NCBI RefSeq assembly: GCF_000805675.1
Contig: NZ_JSEF01000002.1
Coordinates: forward strand, 1-64,000
Reading direction: 5' to 3'
DNA length: 64,000 nucleotides
Source of the DNA: Corynebacterium minutissimum
GTDB lineage: Bacteria > Actinomycetota > Actinomycetes > Mycobacteriales > Mycobacteriaceae
Within the stretch, counting starts at the first letter, position 1. Each line of letters starts with the position of its first letter. The notes beneath the pieces are model-generated. The model had not been told where the DNA came from, made no database searches, and saw only the letters and a list, made by a program, of their open reading frames with translations. Shown piece by piece: positions 16,134 to 24,800 of the stretch. Made by a program: the position numbers and the translations under genes.

Positions 16134-18971
16134 ATGTTCGGCTGGGTTGCCATCGCCGCATCGATCCCGGTGTGGCTGTATTTCTTCTACCGAGTCGGTG
16201 TGCTCTTCCGTTTCATCCGCTCCGGTGGACCCACGCAGCTCAACCGCACCGACCGCCCCATGTCGCGCCTCGGCCGCGTCCTCGTCGAAGTCTTCGGACA
16301 TACCCACTTCAAGGGCCGCCCGTTCGTCAACGCCGCGCACTGGCTTGTCATGGTAGGTTTCCTCTTCGGCATTCTGGTGTGGTTTGAGGCCTATATCCAA
16401 ACCTTCGCGCCCGATAAAGGCTGGCCGTGGCTCAGCGACTGGCCGGTCTATCACTTCATCGAGGAGGTTCTCGGCATCGCAACGGTGCTGGGCATTGGCT
16501 TCCTCGCCGCAGTACGCCTCAAGCTCGGCCACACTGAGCGCGGCAGCCGCTTCTACAATTCGCAGGTCTTCCCAGCGCACTTGGTGGAAGCCATCGTGTT
16601 TGTCGAGGGCCTCGGCATGCTCCTGGTCAAGGCGTCCTCCATCGCGACGTTTGGCGGTGGGTCGCCGTGGGCTGATTTCTTGACGATTCATGTGGCGGGG
16701 ATGCTGCCGACGTCGCCAAGCATGGTTCAATTCTTTGCCCTGGTGAAGCTGCTGACGGGTATGGCGTTCATCGCCTGCATCGCCCGCTATTTCCAATGGG
16801 GCGTGATGTGGCACCGCTTCATGGCGTTCTTCAACATCTTCTTCCAGCGCAACGCCGACGGCGAGAAGGCGCTGGGCGCTGTTCCCACGCCGGACCTGGA
16901 GGACCTCGAGCCGGGGAGCTGGAAAATGCTTCTCGACGCCTCCTCCTGCACCGAATGCGGCCGCTGCCAGGACCTCTGCCCCGCGTGGAATACCGGCAAG
17001 CCGCTGAGTCCGAAGAAGGTCATGATGGACCTGCGCCAGGGCGCGCTGGATAATTACAACCCGCATGAGGGGCTCAACGTGCTGGCGATGGCCGGCACGA
17101 TTGATGATGACGTCCTGTGGTCGTGCACCAACTGTGGCGCCTGCGTGGACCAGTGCCCGGTCGACATCGAGCACATCGACCACATCGCGGACCTGCGCCG
17201 CTTCAAGGTTCTGGCGGAGTCTGACTTCCCGTCCGAGCTGACCGGGCTGTTTAAGAACATGGAAACGAAGGGCAACCCGTGGGGCCGCAACGCCTCGGAG
17301 CGCCGCGCGTGGATTGATGAAGCGCGCGCCGACGGCATTGAGGTGCCGATTATCGGTGAGGACGCTACGGATTTTTCCGACCTCGAGTACTTGTTCTGGG
17401 TCGGCTGCGCCGGTGCCTACGACGACCAAGGCCGCGCCACGACGCGCGCGGTGGTGGACATGTTGCACACCGCCGGCGTGAAGTTCGGCGTGCTGGCCAC
17501 GGGCGAGACCTGCACGGGTGACCCGGCGCGTCGTGCCGGCAATGAGTTCCTGTTCCAGGTGATGGCGGAGCAGAATGTCGCCACGCTTAACGACGCCTTC
17601 CACGGCGTCCCCCAAGGCCAACGCAAGATCATCACCACCTGTCCGCACTGTTTTAATACGATTCGCAACGAATACCCCGACTTCGACGGCCACTTCGACG
17701 TGTTGCACCATACGCAGCTGCTCAACCGCTTGGTGCGCGAAAAGCTGCTCGTGCCGGTGCCACGTTCGCCGGAGAATCGCCGCCCCGTCACGTATCACGA
17801 TCCCTGCTTCCTGGGCCGTCACAACAAGGTTTTCGACCCGCCACGTGAACTCGTGGAAGCGACTGGCGCAACGCTTGCGGAAATGGACCACAACCGTGAC
17901 GAAGCTTTCTGTTGTGGTGCCGGTGGTGCGCGTATGTTCATGGAAGAAAACCTGGGCCAGCGCGTCAATGAGTTCCGCTCGGAGCAGGCAGTGGCCACCG
18001 GTGCTTCTGAGATTGCGACCGGTTGCCCGTTCTGTAACGTCATGCTCACCGGCGGTGTGAAGTCCGTTGCGCCGGAAACCCAGGTCAGCGATGTAGCCCT
18101 CATGCTTCGCGACGCCATCGCCCCCACCGGCGACCTCCCCGCCCCGCGCGAGAAGGCTTTCCTCGACACGCCGCGTCGCCTCTCCCCCGCTTCTTCGCGG
18201 CCTAACGCCTCGTCGGTGCCGGGCTCCTCCGCACCCGCCGTTGCCGCCGATGAGCCCACCATCCCGGAGCCTCTAGAATCTCCCGCTCCGACGCCTCCAA
18301 CCCCAGCGGCGACTCCTGCAGCTCCCGCCACCCCGCCGGCTCCAGCTGCGCCACCGGCTCCAGCCACGCCAGCTGCGCCAAGCGCGCCAACAGCTCCGGC
18401 TGCCCCAGCCACACCGAGCGCACCTGCTGCACCAGCCACGCCAGCTGCGCCAAGCACACCCGCAGCCCCGAGCGCTCCCACCGCGCCGCCCGTGCCCGCG
18501 GCCCCGTCCGCACCGGCTACTCCGAAGCCACCTAGCGCTCCGGCAGCACCAAAGGCACCAACCACACCGTCCGCGCCGGCGGCACCTGCAGCTCCCGCCA
18601 CGCCGCCGGCTCCAGCCGCCCCAACTGTGCCAAGCGCACCTGCGGTGCCGGAAGCGTCGAAGGTAGCGGAGACGCCGCGTGCACCAGCAGCGCCGACCGC
18701 CTCTAGTGCACCGACAGCGCCTAAGGCTCCAGCAACACCCCCTGCGCCAGATGTACCGAGTGCCCCGGCTGCGCCGTCGGTTCCAAGCGCACCCGCAACA
18801 CCAACAGCGCCGAATGCACCGAAGGTAGAGGAAACACCGCGGGCGCCCGCTATCCCAGTAGCACCTGAAACTCCAAAGGCACCGAACGTGCCGAAGGCGC
18901 CGAAGGTGTCCGATGAGCCGGGGGCGTCGGAAAGCGTGGCACAGGCCCCGAAGCCACCGAGCCAGGACTAG
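16134..18971 (+). CDS. Membrane iron-sulfur reductase (HdrD/GlpC-like, Rv0338c-type) with Pro/Ala tail
   Basis: A 945-residue protein. The N-terminal quarter has several membrane helices of the nitrate reductase gamma/heme b type. Two [4Fe-4S] motifs follow, CTECGRCQDLCP (near 271) and CTNCGACVDQCP (near 330), then two CCG domains (WVGCAGAYDD; AFCCGAGGARM near 592). It resembles mycobacterial Rv0338c, an essential reductase of unknown partner. From about residue 690 to the end runs a low-complexity tail built almost entirely of x-Ala-Pro triplets with Ser, Thr and Lys. Start ATG 16134 follows AAGGAGCGCGC. Electron donor and acceptor are unknown. Confidence 0.85.
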   Translation: MFGWVAIAASIPVWLYFFYRVGVLFRFIRSGGPTQLNRTDRPMSRLGRVLVEVFGHTHFKGRPFVNAAHWLVMVGFLFGILVWFEAYIQTFAPDKGWPWLSDWPVYHFIEEVLGIATVLGIGFLAAVRLKLGHTERGSRFYNSQVFPAHLVEAIVFVEGLGMLLVKASSIATFGGGSPWADFLTIHVAGMLPTSPSMVQFFALVKLLTGMAFIACIARYFQWGVMWHRFMAFFNIFFQRNADGEKALGAVPTPDLEDLEPGSWKMLLDASSCTECGRCQDLCPAWNTGKPLSPKKVMMDLRQGALDNYNPHEGLNVLAMAGTIDDDVLWSCTNCGACVDQCPVDIEHIDHIADLRRFKVLAESDFPSELTGLFKNMETKGNPWGRNASERRAWIDEARADGIEVPIIGEDATDFSDLEYLFWVGCAGAYDDQGRATTRAVVDMLHTAGVKFGVLATGETCTGDPARRAGNEFLFQVMAEQNVATLNDAFHGVPQGQRKIITTCPHCFNTIRNEYPDFDGHFDVLHHTQLLNRLVREKLLVPVPRSPENRRPVTYHDPCFLGRHNKVFDPPRELVEATGATLAEMDHNRDEAFCCGAGGARMFMEENLGQRVNEFRSEQAVATGASEIATGCPFCNVMLTGGVKSVAPETQVSDVALMLRDAIAPTGDLPAPREKAFLDTPRRLSPASSRPNASSVPGSSAPAVAADEPTIPEPLESPAPTPPTPAATPAAPATPPAPAAPPAPATPAAPSAPTAPAAPATPSAPAAPATPAAPSTPAAPSAPTAPPVPAAPSAPATPKPPSAPAAPKAPTTPSAPAAPAAPATPPAPAAPTVPSAPAVPEASKVAETPRAPAAPTASSAPTAPKAPATPPAPDVPSAPAAPSVPSAPATPTAPNAPKVEETPRAPAIPVAPETPKAPNVPKAPKVSDEPGASESVAQAPKPPSQD
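18216..18960 (+). repeat. Pro/Ala triplet-repeat coding region
   Basis: About 250 codons of degenerate APx/PAx triplets, with blocks such as APAAPATPAAP reappearing several times. The DNA is nearly periodic at 3 and 9 bases, so length differences between strains by slippage are likely. The frame is kept throughout, and the last third is richer in Lys, Glu and Val. Confidence 0.8.
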
Positions 18972-19016
18972 GTCTTAAACTAGGCGCGATTGGGACGGCG
19001 CAGGTAGTCTCTAGAC

Positions 19017-20246
19017 ATGCATTTTGACGTGACGTACGTCCTCGCCGCTGGCGAAAGCAACTACACCGACTCGCTCGTATCCTTCGCGTGGATTATGGCG
19101 GTGGCCTTGCTGGCACCGCTGATCTCCCACCTGACGGGCAAAAAGATGCCGGCCGTGGCACTGCTCATCTTCTTCGGCATGATTATCGGGCCCTCGATGC
19201 TGGGTTTGGCGCACGAGGATCCGGGTATCGGCATGCTGAAGGAACTGGGCGTCGGCGCGCTGTTCCTGCTGGCAGGTTTCGAGATCGACATTGCCGCGCT
19301 GAAATCCAAAGAAGCTGTGACGGGCTTTTCGACGTGGGCCATCTGCATGGTGGCGTGTGGCGTCGGCGCATACTTCCTCATGGACGACATCCCGGGCGCC
19401 ATCGTGATGGCGATTGCCCTGACATCGACAGCGCTCGGCACGATTACGCCGATGCTGAAGCAGGACAAGCTACTCGGCACGCGCGTGGGCGATTCCGTAC
19501 TGATTCACGGCGCGATTGGTGAGGTCGCACCGATTACCGCGATGGCGCTGCTTCTGGGCTCGCGATCGACGCTGGCAACGATGCTCATCCTGCTGGCCTT
19601 CATTGGTATTGCAGTGGCCGTGGCAATCATGCCGTTTGCCATCACGACGCTTATGCCGTGGTTCAAAGATGCGTTCATCTCAAGCGCGGGCTCGACGAAC
19701 CAGACCATCATGCGTCTCATCATCCTGATTCTGGCGATTCTCATGGCTGTAACGGCCGTGTTCGAGCTGGACATCGTGCTGGGAGCGTTCGCTGCGGGTA
19801 TTATCCTCAACCGCATCATCCCGGATGAGTACCACAAAGGCCTTGAAAACCGTCTCGACGTGGTGTTTTATTCCATGCTCATCCCGGTTTTCTTCGTGAT
19901 CTCCGGCATGGCGATTGACTGGGACGTCATCGTGAGCGAGCCCGTCAAGGTGCTGGGTATCCCGTTGCTTATTTTGGTCACGCGCGGCCTGCCCGTGTTT
20001 CTGCGCGAGAACATCCATCAGACCGGCTCCGATGTCGAGACCACCCGCGAGCGCATTCAGGTCGCGCTCTATGCCGCGACGGGTCTGCCGATCATCGTGG
20101 CGGTGATGTCGCTGGCGGTGGCGTCGGGAATCGTCGACAACGAAATGGCGTCCATCTTCATCGCCGGTGGCGCGCTGACGGTGGCGATCTTCCCGTTCAT
20201 CGCCAGCCTGCTGCGCGAAGAGGAGCCGGCTAAGTCGGAGAAATAG
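19017..20246 (+). CDS. Cation/proton antiporter, CPA2 type
   Basis: A 409-residue protein with 11-12 hydrophobic segments of the Na+/H+ exchanger fold. Recognisable parts are the FFGMIIGPSMLGL helix, GFEIDIAALK (the family's acidic position after FLLAGFE) and FFVISGMAIDW late in the protein. It lacks the C-terminal RCK/TrkA-N domain of KefB/KefC, so it is probably an ungated monovalent cation exchanger. Start ATG 19017. It lies 45 bases after the iron-sulfur reductase and 18 bases before the next gene, possibly one transcript. Confidence 0.85.
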   Translation: MHFDVTYVLAAGESNYTDSLVSFAWIMAVALLAPLISHLTGKKMPAVALLIFFGMIIGPSMLGLAHEDPGIGMLKELGVGALFLLAGFEIDIAALKSKEAVTGFSTWAICMVACGVGAYFLMDDIPGAIVMAIALTSTALGTITPMLKQDKLLGTRVGDSVLIHGAIGEVAPITAMALLLGSRSTLATMLILLAFIGIAVAVAIMPFAITTLMPWFKDAFISSAGSTNQTIMRLIILILAILMAVTAVFELDIVLGAFAAGIILNRIIPDEYHKGLENRLDVVFYSMLIPVFFVISGMAIDWDVIVSEPVKVLGIPLLILVTRGLPVFLRENIHQTGSDVETTRERIQVALYAATGLPIIVAVMSLAVASGIVDNEMASIFIAGGALTVAIFPFIASLLREEEPAKSEK

Positions 20247-20264
20247 CCTGCTAGGATAGGTGCC

Positions 20265-20876
20265 GTGACTAATCCATTCAGTATGCGGCTTTCCGACGCC
20301 GAACGGACCGACGCCGTCAACGACCTCGCCCAGGCCTTGGGTGAAGGCCGTCTGACTATGGATGAGTTTGAAGAGCGTACCGACGCGGTAATGCAAGCCA
20401 CGACCCGCCGCGAGTTGGCGGATATCTTCATGGATATTCCCACCAAGGCCAGCACGGAGCTCAAGATTTACTCCCGCGGCGAGATGGAGCGCGCGTACCA
20501 ATCGACGAAGAAGCCGCGTTTGGCCACAGCCATGGTGGGCACGCTGGGGCTATCTTTCGGCGCAATCGTCGCCTTCAACGCACTTCCCGGTGTGGCGGCT
20601 GCGATGACGGGAACGGGCCTGCTCTTCCTTATCCCCGCATTATGGATCATGCTCTACGTGGCCAAAGTCGGCCCGGAATCCTGGCACCGCCCCTCACCGC
20701 GGCAGATTGAGCGCCAGCGTATGCGAGAGCTCAAGGCGGCGACGGCGGAGGAACGCGCGCAGACGAGGGCGTTGGAGCAGGCGCAGTGGGCGGAGAGGCG
20801 TCGGCAAGCAAGTGAAATTACGGGAGATGCGATGAATCTGGCGAAACGTAAGTTAGACGAGTGGAACCAGAAGTAA
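20265..20876 (+). CDS. DUF1707 domain membrane protein
   Basis: A 203-residue protein. Residues 6-55 form a DUF1707 (SHOCT-like) domain: MRLSDAERTDAVNDLAQAL, GRLTMDEFEERTDAVM and TRRELADIFMDIP. Two hydrophobic segments follow (about 90-135), then a charged, glutamine- and arginine-rich helix (about 145-200) likely to be coiled coil. DUF1707 proteins are common in actinobacteria and of unknown function. The start is GTG 20265 after AGGATAGG. Confidence 0.8.
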   Translation: MTNPFSMRLSDAERTDAVNDLAQALGEGRLTMDEFEERTDAVMQATTRRELADIFMDIPTKASTELKIYSRGEMERAYQSTKKPRLATAMVGTLGLSFGAIVAFNALPGVAAAMTGTGLLFLIPALWIMLYVAKVGPESWHRPSPRQIERQRMRELKAATAEERAQTRALEQAQWAERRRQASEITGDAMNLAKRKLDEWNQK

Positions 20877-20886
20877 CATATCCCGC

Positions 20887-22110
20887 ATGACTCACAACCG
20901 GATTTTTGATCAATCCACCAAACTACAAGACGTTGCCTACGATATTCGCGGCGAGGTTTCCGCGGAGGCTGAGCGCATGGAGCTCGACGGGCACAACATT
21001 TTGAAGCTCAACACCGGCAACCCCGCGGTGTTTGGGTTCGATGCGCCGGATGTCATTATGCGCGACATGATTGCGGCGCTGCCGACCTCGCAGGGTTATT
21101 CCACGTCGAAGGGTATTATCCCGGCGCGGCGCGCGATTGTGACGCGCTATGAGCTGGAGGACTTCCCACCGTTTGATGTCGATGATGTCTACCTAGGCAA
21201 TGGTGTTTCAGAGCTCATTTCGATGGTGACGCAGGCGCTGCTTAACGACGGCGACGAGATTCTCATCCCCGCCCCCGACTATCCCCTGTGGACCGCGGCG
21301 ACATCGCTGGCGGGTGGCACGCCCGTGCACTATCTGTGCGATGAAGAGGATGACTGGAACCCGTCAATTGAGGATATTCGGGCGAAAGTATCTGAAAAGA
21401 CCAAAGCCATTGTGGTCATTAATCCAAATAACCCGACGGGTGCGGTGTATTCGCGCGAGACGCTGCAGAAGATTGTTGATGTGGCGCGGGAGAATAATCT
21501 GCTGATTTTGGCCGATGAGATTTATGACCGGATTCTGTATGACGGCGCGAAGCATATTACGATTGCTTCGCTAGCGCCGGACTTGCTGACGATTACTTTT
21601 AATGGTTTGTCCAAGGCGTATCGCGTGGCCGGTTACCGCGCGGGGTGGATGGTGCTGACCGGGCCGAAGTCCCATGCACGTGGGTTTATCGAGGGCATCG
21701 ACCTTTTGGCGGGCATGCGCCTATGCCCGAACGTGCCAGCGCAGCATGCGATTCAGGTGGCGCTGGGCGGGCGGCAGTCGATTTATGAGCTCACCGCTGA
21801 GAATGGTCGTTTGCTCAAGCAACGCAACATTGCGTACGAGAAGCTCAACGAGATTCCTGGTGTGTCCGTGGTGAAGCCGAAGGGGGCGCTGTATTGCTTC
21901 CCGCGTCTGGATCCGGAGGTCTACGACATCCACGATGACTCGAAGCTCATGCTCGACATTTTGCGCGCGGAGAAGATCCTCATGGTGCAGGGTACGGGCT
22001 TTAACTGGCCTACCCCGGACCATTTCCGCGTGGTGACGCTGCCGTGGGCATCGCAGTTGGAGAATGCGATTGAGCGCCTCGGCAATTTCTTGGTGAGTTA
22101 CCGCCAGTAG
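20887..22110 (+). CDS. alaT: Alanine-type aminotransferase (AlaT-like, PLP-dependent)
   Basis: A 407-residue class I aminotransferase. It shows the start QDVAYDIRGEVSAEAERME, the NPNNPTGAVY loop, LADEIYDRILYDG with the PLP-contacting aspartate and tyrosine, and NGLSKAYRVAGYRAGW with the Schiff-base lysine. This matches the AlaA/AlaT group that makes alanine from pyruvate, with glutamate or valine as amino donor. C. glutamicum AlaT is the closest functional guess. It starts 10 bases after the DUF1707 gene and converges on the HNH gene. Confidence 0.85.
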   Translation: MTHNRIFDQSTKLQDVAYDIRGEVSAEAERMELDGHNILKLNTGNPAVFGFDAPDVIMRDMIAALPTSQGYSTSKGIIPARRAIVTRYELEDFPPFDVDDVYLGNGVSELISMVTQALLNDGDEILIPAPDYPLWTAATSLAGGTPVHYLCDEEDDWNPSIEDIRAKVSEKTKAIVVINPNNPTGAVYSRETLQKIVDVARENNLLILADEIYDRILYDGAKHITIASLAPDLLTITFNGLSKAYRVAGYRAGWMVLTGPKSHARGFIEGIDLLAGMRLCPNVPAQHAIQVALGGRQSIYELTAENGRLLKQRNIAYEKLNEIPGVSVVKPKGALYCFPRLDPEVYDIHDDSKLMLDILRAEKILMVQGTGFNWPTPDHFRVVTLPWASQLENAIERLGNFLVSYRQ

Positions 22111-22153
22111 CGCGGACTCGGCTGGCCCTGCGCGACGTGGAGTCTGAGCAGCG

Positions 22154-23452
22154 CTAGTGGGCGCCGCGGGGCGGGTCTGGTCCAGGCTCGGAGAGGGAAG
22201 CTGCGGTGGATTCGGCGGGGCCTGTCGACGAGCGTGGGTAATCACCGCGGCCGGCAGCGGGAGCGGCAGAGCCGGTGCTGTCAGCGACGCCGGCGGAGAC
22301 CGTGCGGGCGTTGCGGAGGCGCTGGGAGCGAGGCGCGCGGTGCGGATTGACCGGTTCGCGCGGATCGCGAGGCCCTGGCGGCTGCCACTTAATGCGCCCG
22401 TTCTCCCGCACAATGCGGCCACGGCCGGGCAGGCCGTTGATGGCGTTGTGGTATTCGCACAGCGGGGTGAGGTTCTCGGGGTTGGTGTCACCGCCGTTGC
22501 GCCATTCGGTGATGTGGTGAATCTGGGCGTAGTCCGCACCACATAAGCAATTTTCCCACGCGCAGGTGGGCTGCTCCCCGATGGCCATGGTGCGCTGCTT
22601 GTCGGAGGCGAGGCGCTGGGTGCGGTGCAGTTCGACGGGGCCTTTGACGCGGTCGACGAGCATGACGAGGCCCTCCTCGGCGAGCTCACGCTCGATGAGT
22701 TCCGCGCCGGTGACTTTCGCACCATTGGACAGCTGGACGACGATGTCCCCAAGATCCGGCGCAGGACCAGGTTGCACCGCGGTGGTTGACGGGTGTGGGG
22801 TGACGGTGGAGCCGGGAGATGGCGGGGCAGGGTGAGAGTCAGGGCGCGGGGTGGCGGGGTCCCCGAGGCGGCCGAGGATCCGGGCGTACTCGGGGAGCTC
22901 CATAACAGCGAAGGTCTGGGCGACGGGGCGGGCAAGGCGACCCTCGCGAAACGCGGCGATGAAGGAACCCACAGGATCGTCCTCGTCGATGTTGTAGCGC
23001 AGGTCCTCAATGACAGAAGGCGGGGCCGTCACCGTGAGCTTCGACATCTCCTTGCCACGGCGGATATTCACGCCCGGCTTCGGCGCGGGCGGAGGGGCGA
23101 GCTCGCGGATTCGGGTGCGGGCATGCCGGGCGACGACTTTTTCATCACCACCAATACTGCACAGCTCAATGCGCAAATCCCACGCCTCGCGCTGTTTCAG
23201 GCGGCGGGTAAAGCGCTCGATAAGCATGAGCGTAGGCAGGTCGTGGCCATTGGCGCGGGCAGCATCGGCGGCGCGGGCTTGTTTGCGGGAGAAGGTGGTG
23301 GGGGAAAAGTAGACGTCGTAAAGCGCGAGCAAGGACTGCGCCACCGACTCCGGACCCCACGCCCGGAGATGGTCAAGGCTGAGGCCCGCCACAGCGGCGA
23401 CGAGCTCGATGCCCGCCGCCTGGCTGCGAAGATGCGCTTCAACAAGGTTCAT
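22154..23452 (-). CDS. DUF222 / HNH endonuclease domain protein (13E12-like)
   Basis: A 432-residue protein. The N-terminal DUF222 helical domain (about 20-230) precedes an HNH module of the form CAWENCLCGADYAQIHHI...GGDTNPENLTPLCEYHN (about 298-345), followed by a basic, Pro/Ser-rich tail of about 80 residues. Such proteins are multicopy in actinobacteria (the 13E12 family of M. tuberculosis) and are often found near mobile elements, but their targets are unknown. A second, shorter copy lies at 60364-61377. The start ATG at 23452 is assumed. Confidence 0.85.
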   Translation of the reverse strand: MNLVEAHLRSQAAGIELVAAVAGLSLDHLRAWGPESVAQSLLALYDVYFSPTTFSRKQARAADAARANGHDLPTLMLIERFTRRLKQREAWDLRIELCSIGGDEKVVARHARTRIRELAPPPAPKPGVNIRRGKEMSKLTVTAPPSVIEDLRYNIDEDDPVGSFIAAFREGRLARPVAQTFAVMELPEYARILGRLGDPATPRPDSHPAPPSPGSTVTPHPSTTAVQPGPAPDLGDIVVQLSNGAKVTGAELIERELAEEGLVMLVDRVKGPVELHRTQRLASDKQRTMAIGEQPTCAWENCLCGADYAQIHHITEWRNGGDTNPENLTPLCEYHNAINGLPGRGRIVRENGRIKWQPPGPRDPREPVNPHRAPRSQRLRNARTVSAGVADSTGSAAPAAGRGDYPRSSTGPAESTAASLSEPGPDPPRGAH

Positions 23453-23549
23453 GACAACGACGCTATTGGGCGCCTACAATGTGCACAAGGGCTCAAGAAA
23501 AAGCCTGTGGATAACTTGTTGACCGCGTCAGCATAAGTTTTCATTCTTA

Positions 23550-23564
23550 TGACAATCGTTCACA
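23550..23564. promoter_or_regulatory. Possible Zur-like operator
   Basis: On the minus strand it reads TGTGAACGATTGTCA, matching the actinobacterial Zur consensus TGAAAATGATTTTCA (from memory) at 11 of 15 bases. It ends 9 bases before the yibE/F-like start. This is a weak candidate, as one match of this quality can arise by chance. Confidence 0.25.
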
Positions 23565-23573
23565 ATAGTAGGC

Positions 23574-24800
23574 ATGACTAACCTAAGCCCTTGGCGGACG
23601 GGACTTCTCGGATTCTTGGCAGTGGCAGCGCTCGCAACGGTAGCTGGCCTGCTCATTCTCCGCCCCACCAGTGCCTTGACCGAGCACACCAGCCCCGACT
23701 TCGCGTCGACGTATGCACTCAACCAGCCGCAGGTTGACGGCACGGTCACGACTGTGGATAACCATTTGTGCAGCGACCCCCACACGGGCAAAGCCTTCGA
23801 CGAGGCGCCACTCATCCCCGCCTCGGGCGATGACACGTCCTGCACGCGCGTTCTCCTTGACCTCACGTCCGGCGACGACCAAGGCCGCTTAACGCAGCTC
23901 GTGTTTTATGGGGTGGCGGGCGACCCGACACTGAACCCCGGCGATGAGGTCATGCTGTCGCGCTCAGCAGACGGAACATACGCCTTCGCCGACTATCGAC
24001 GCGGCGGAAACCTCACCTTGTGGGCCATCATCGCGGCGGTCATCATCGTTGGTTTTGCCGCGTGGCATGGCCTGCGCGCACTGGTGGGTTTGGGGATTAG
24101 CTTGGCTATCGTCCTGCTTTATCTCGTGCCCTCGCTAGTGGAAGGGCACGCGCCACTGCCGCTGGCTATGGTGGCTTGCGCGGCGATCATCTTCCTCGTC
24201 GTACCACTCGTCCACGGCGTGAACTGGAAGTCCGCCTCGGCGCTGGGAGGCGCACTGGTGGCGTTGGGGGTTGCGGGGGCGTTGGGGTGGGCGTCGATAA
24301 GCAGCACGGCGTTGACCGGCGCGAGCTCGGAAGACAACCTCAAGTTACTGCTCTACATGCCCGGGGTGCCCGTCGTGGGCGTGCTGTTGTGCGGGTTCAT
24401 TGTGGGTGCGCTGGGCAGCCTTAACGACATCGCGGTGGCGCAGGCCTCAACCGTGCGGGAGCTGCACGCCGCCGACCCGACGGCGGGTCCAGGAAAGCTG
24501 TTTGCGTCCGCAATGAAGGTGGGGCGCGACCACATCGCGTCCATGGTGTACACCATCGTGCTGACCTACACCGGTGCCGCGCTGCCGCTACTCATTCTGA
24601 TTGCGGCCGCGCAGCGCCCAGTGGGTCAGATTCTCTCCAGTGACCTCGTGGCTACGGAGGTCATGCGATCGCTGTTGGGCGCCATGGCCTTGACCCTCGC
24701 GGTGCCACTAACCACGGCAATTGCGGCGTTTACGATGCCGGAAGGACGCGGCCCAGGGCGTCGACAGTCCAGCCGGCGGCACGCCAAGCATCGACGTTGA
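23574..24800 (+). CDS. YibE/F family membrane protein
   Basis: A 408-residue protein with one N-terminal membrane segment, an extracytoplasmic domain (about 40-140) and then seven or so hydrophobic segments. The order is typical of YibE/F: GDEVMLSRSADGTYAFADYRR, then AALVGL-like helices and GALGSLNDIAVAQASTV, the best conserved stretch. Function is not established. Its last 71 bases overlap the convergent ugd gene, and both frames look real in the overlap. The start ATG 23574 has a possible metal-regulator box just upstream. Confidence 0.85.
   Translation: MTNLSPWRTGLLGFLAVAALATVAGLLILRPTSALTEHTSPDFASTYALNQPQVDGTVTTVDNHLCSDPHTGKAFDEAPLIPASGDDTSCTRVLLDLTSGDDQGRLTQLVFYGVAGDPTLNPGDEVMLSRSADGTYAFADYRRGGNLTLWAIIAAVIIVGFAAWHGLRALVGLGISLAIVLLYLVPSLVEGHAPLPLAMVACAAIIFLVVPLVHGVNWKSASALGGALVALGVAGALGWASISSTALTGASSEDNLKLLLYMPGVPVVGVLLCGFIVGALGSLNDIAVAQASTVRELHAADPTAGPGKLFASAMKVGRDHIASMVYTIVLTYTGAALPLLILIAAAQRPVGQILSSDLVATEVMRSLLGAMALTLAVPLTTAIAAFTMPEGRGPGRRQSSRRHAKHRR

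Noticed and set aside
15447..17891. An 814-codon version of the DUF6230 protein
   Set aside because: The extra 620 codons are antisense to the iron-sulfur reductase; AGGAGG before GTG 16019 marks the real start.
17819..18601. Gly/Ala-rich frame resembling PE_PGRS proteins
   Set aside because: It is the reverse of the Ala-Pro repeat tail and has no PE domain.
18216..18960. Short-period repeats considered as a CRISPR array
   Set aside because: The period is 3-9 bases and in frame; there are no unique spacers of uniform length. No CRISPR array or cas gene was seen in the window.
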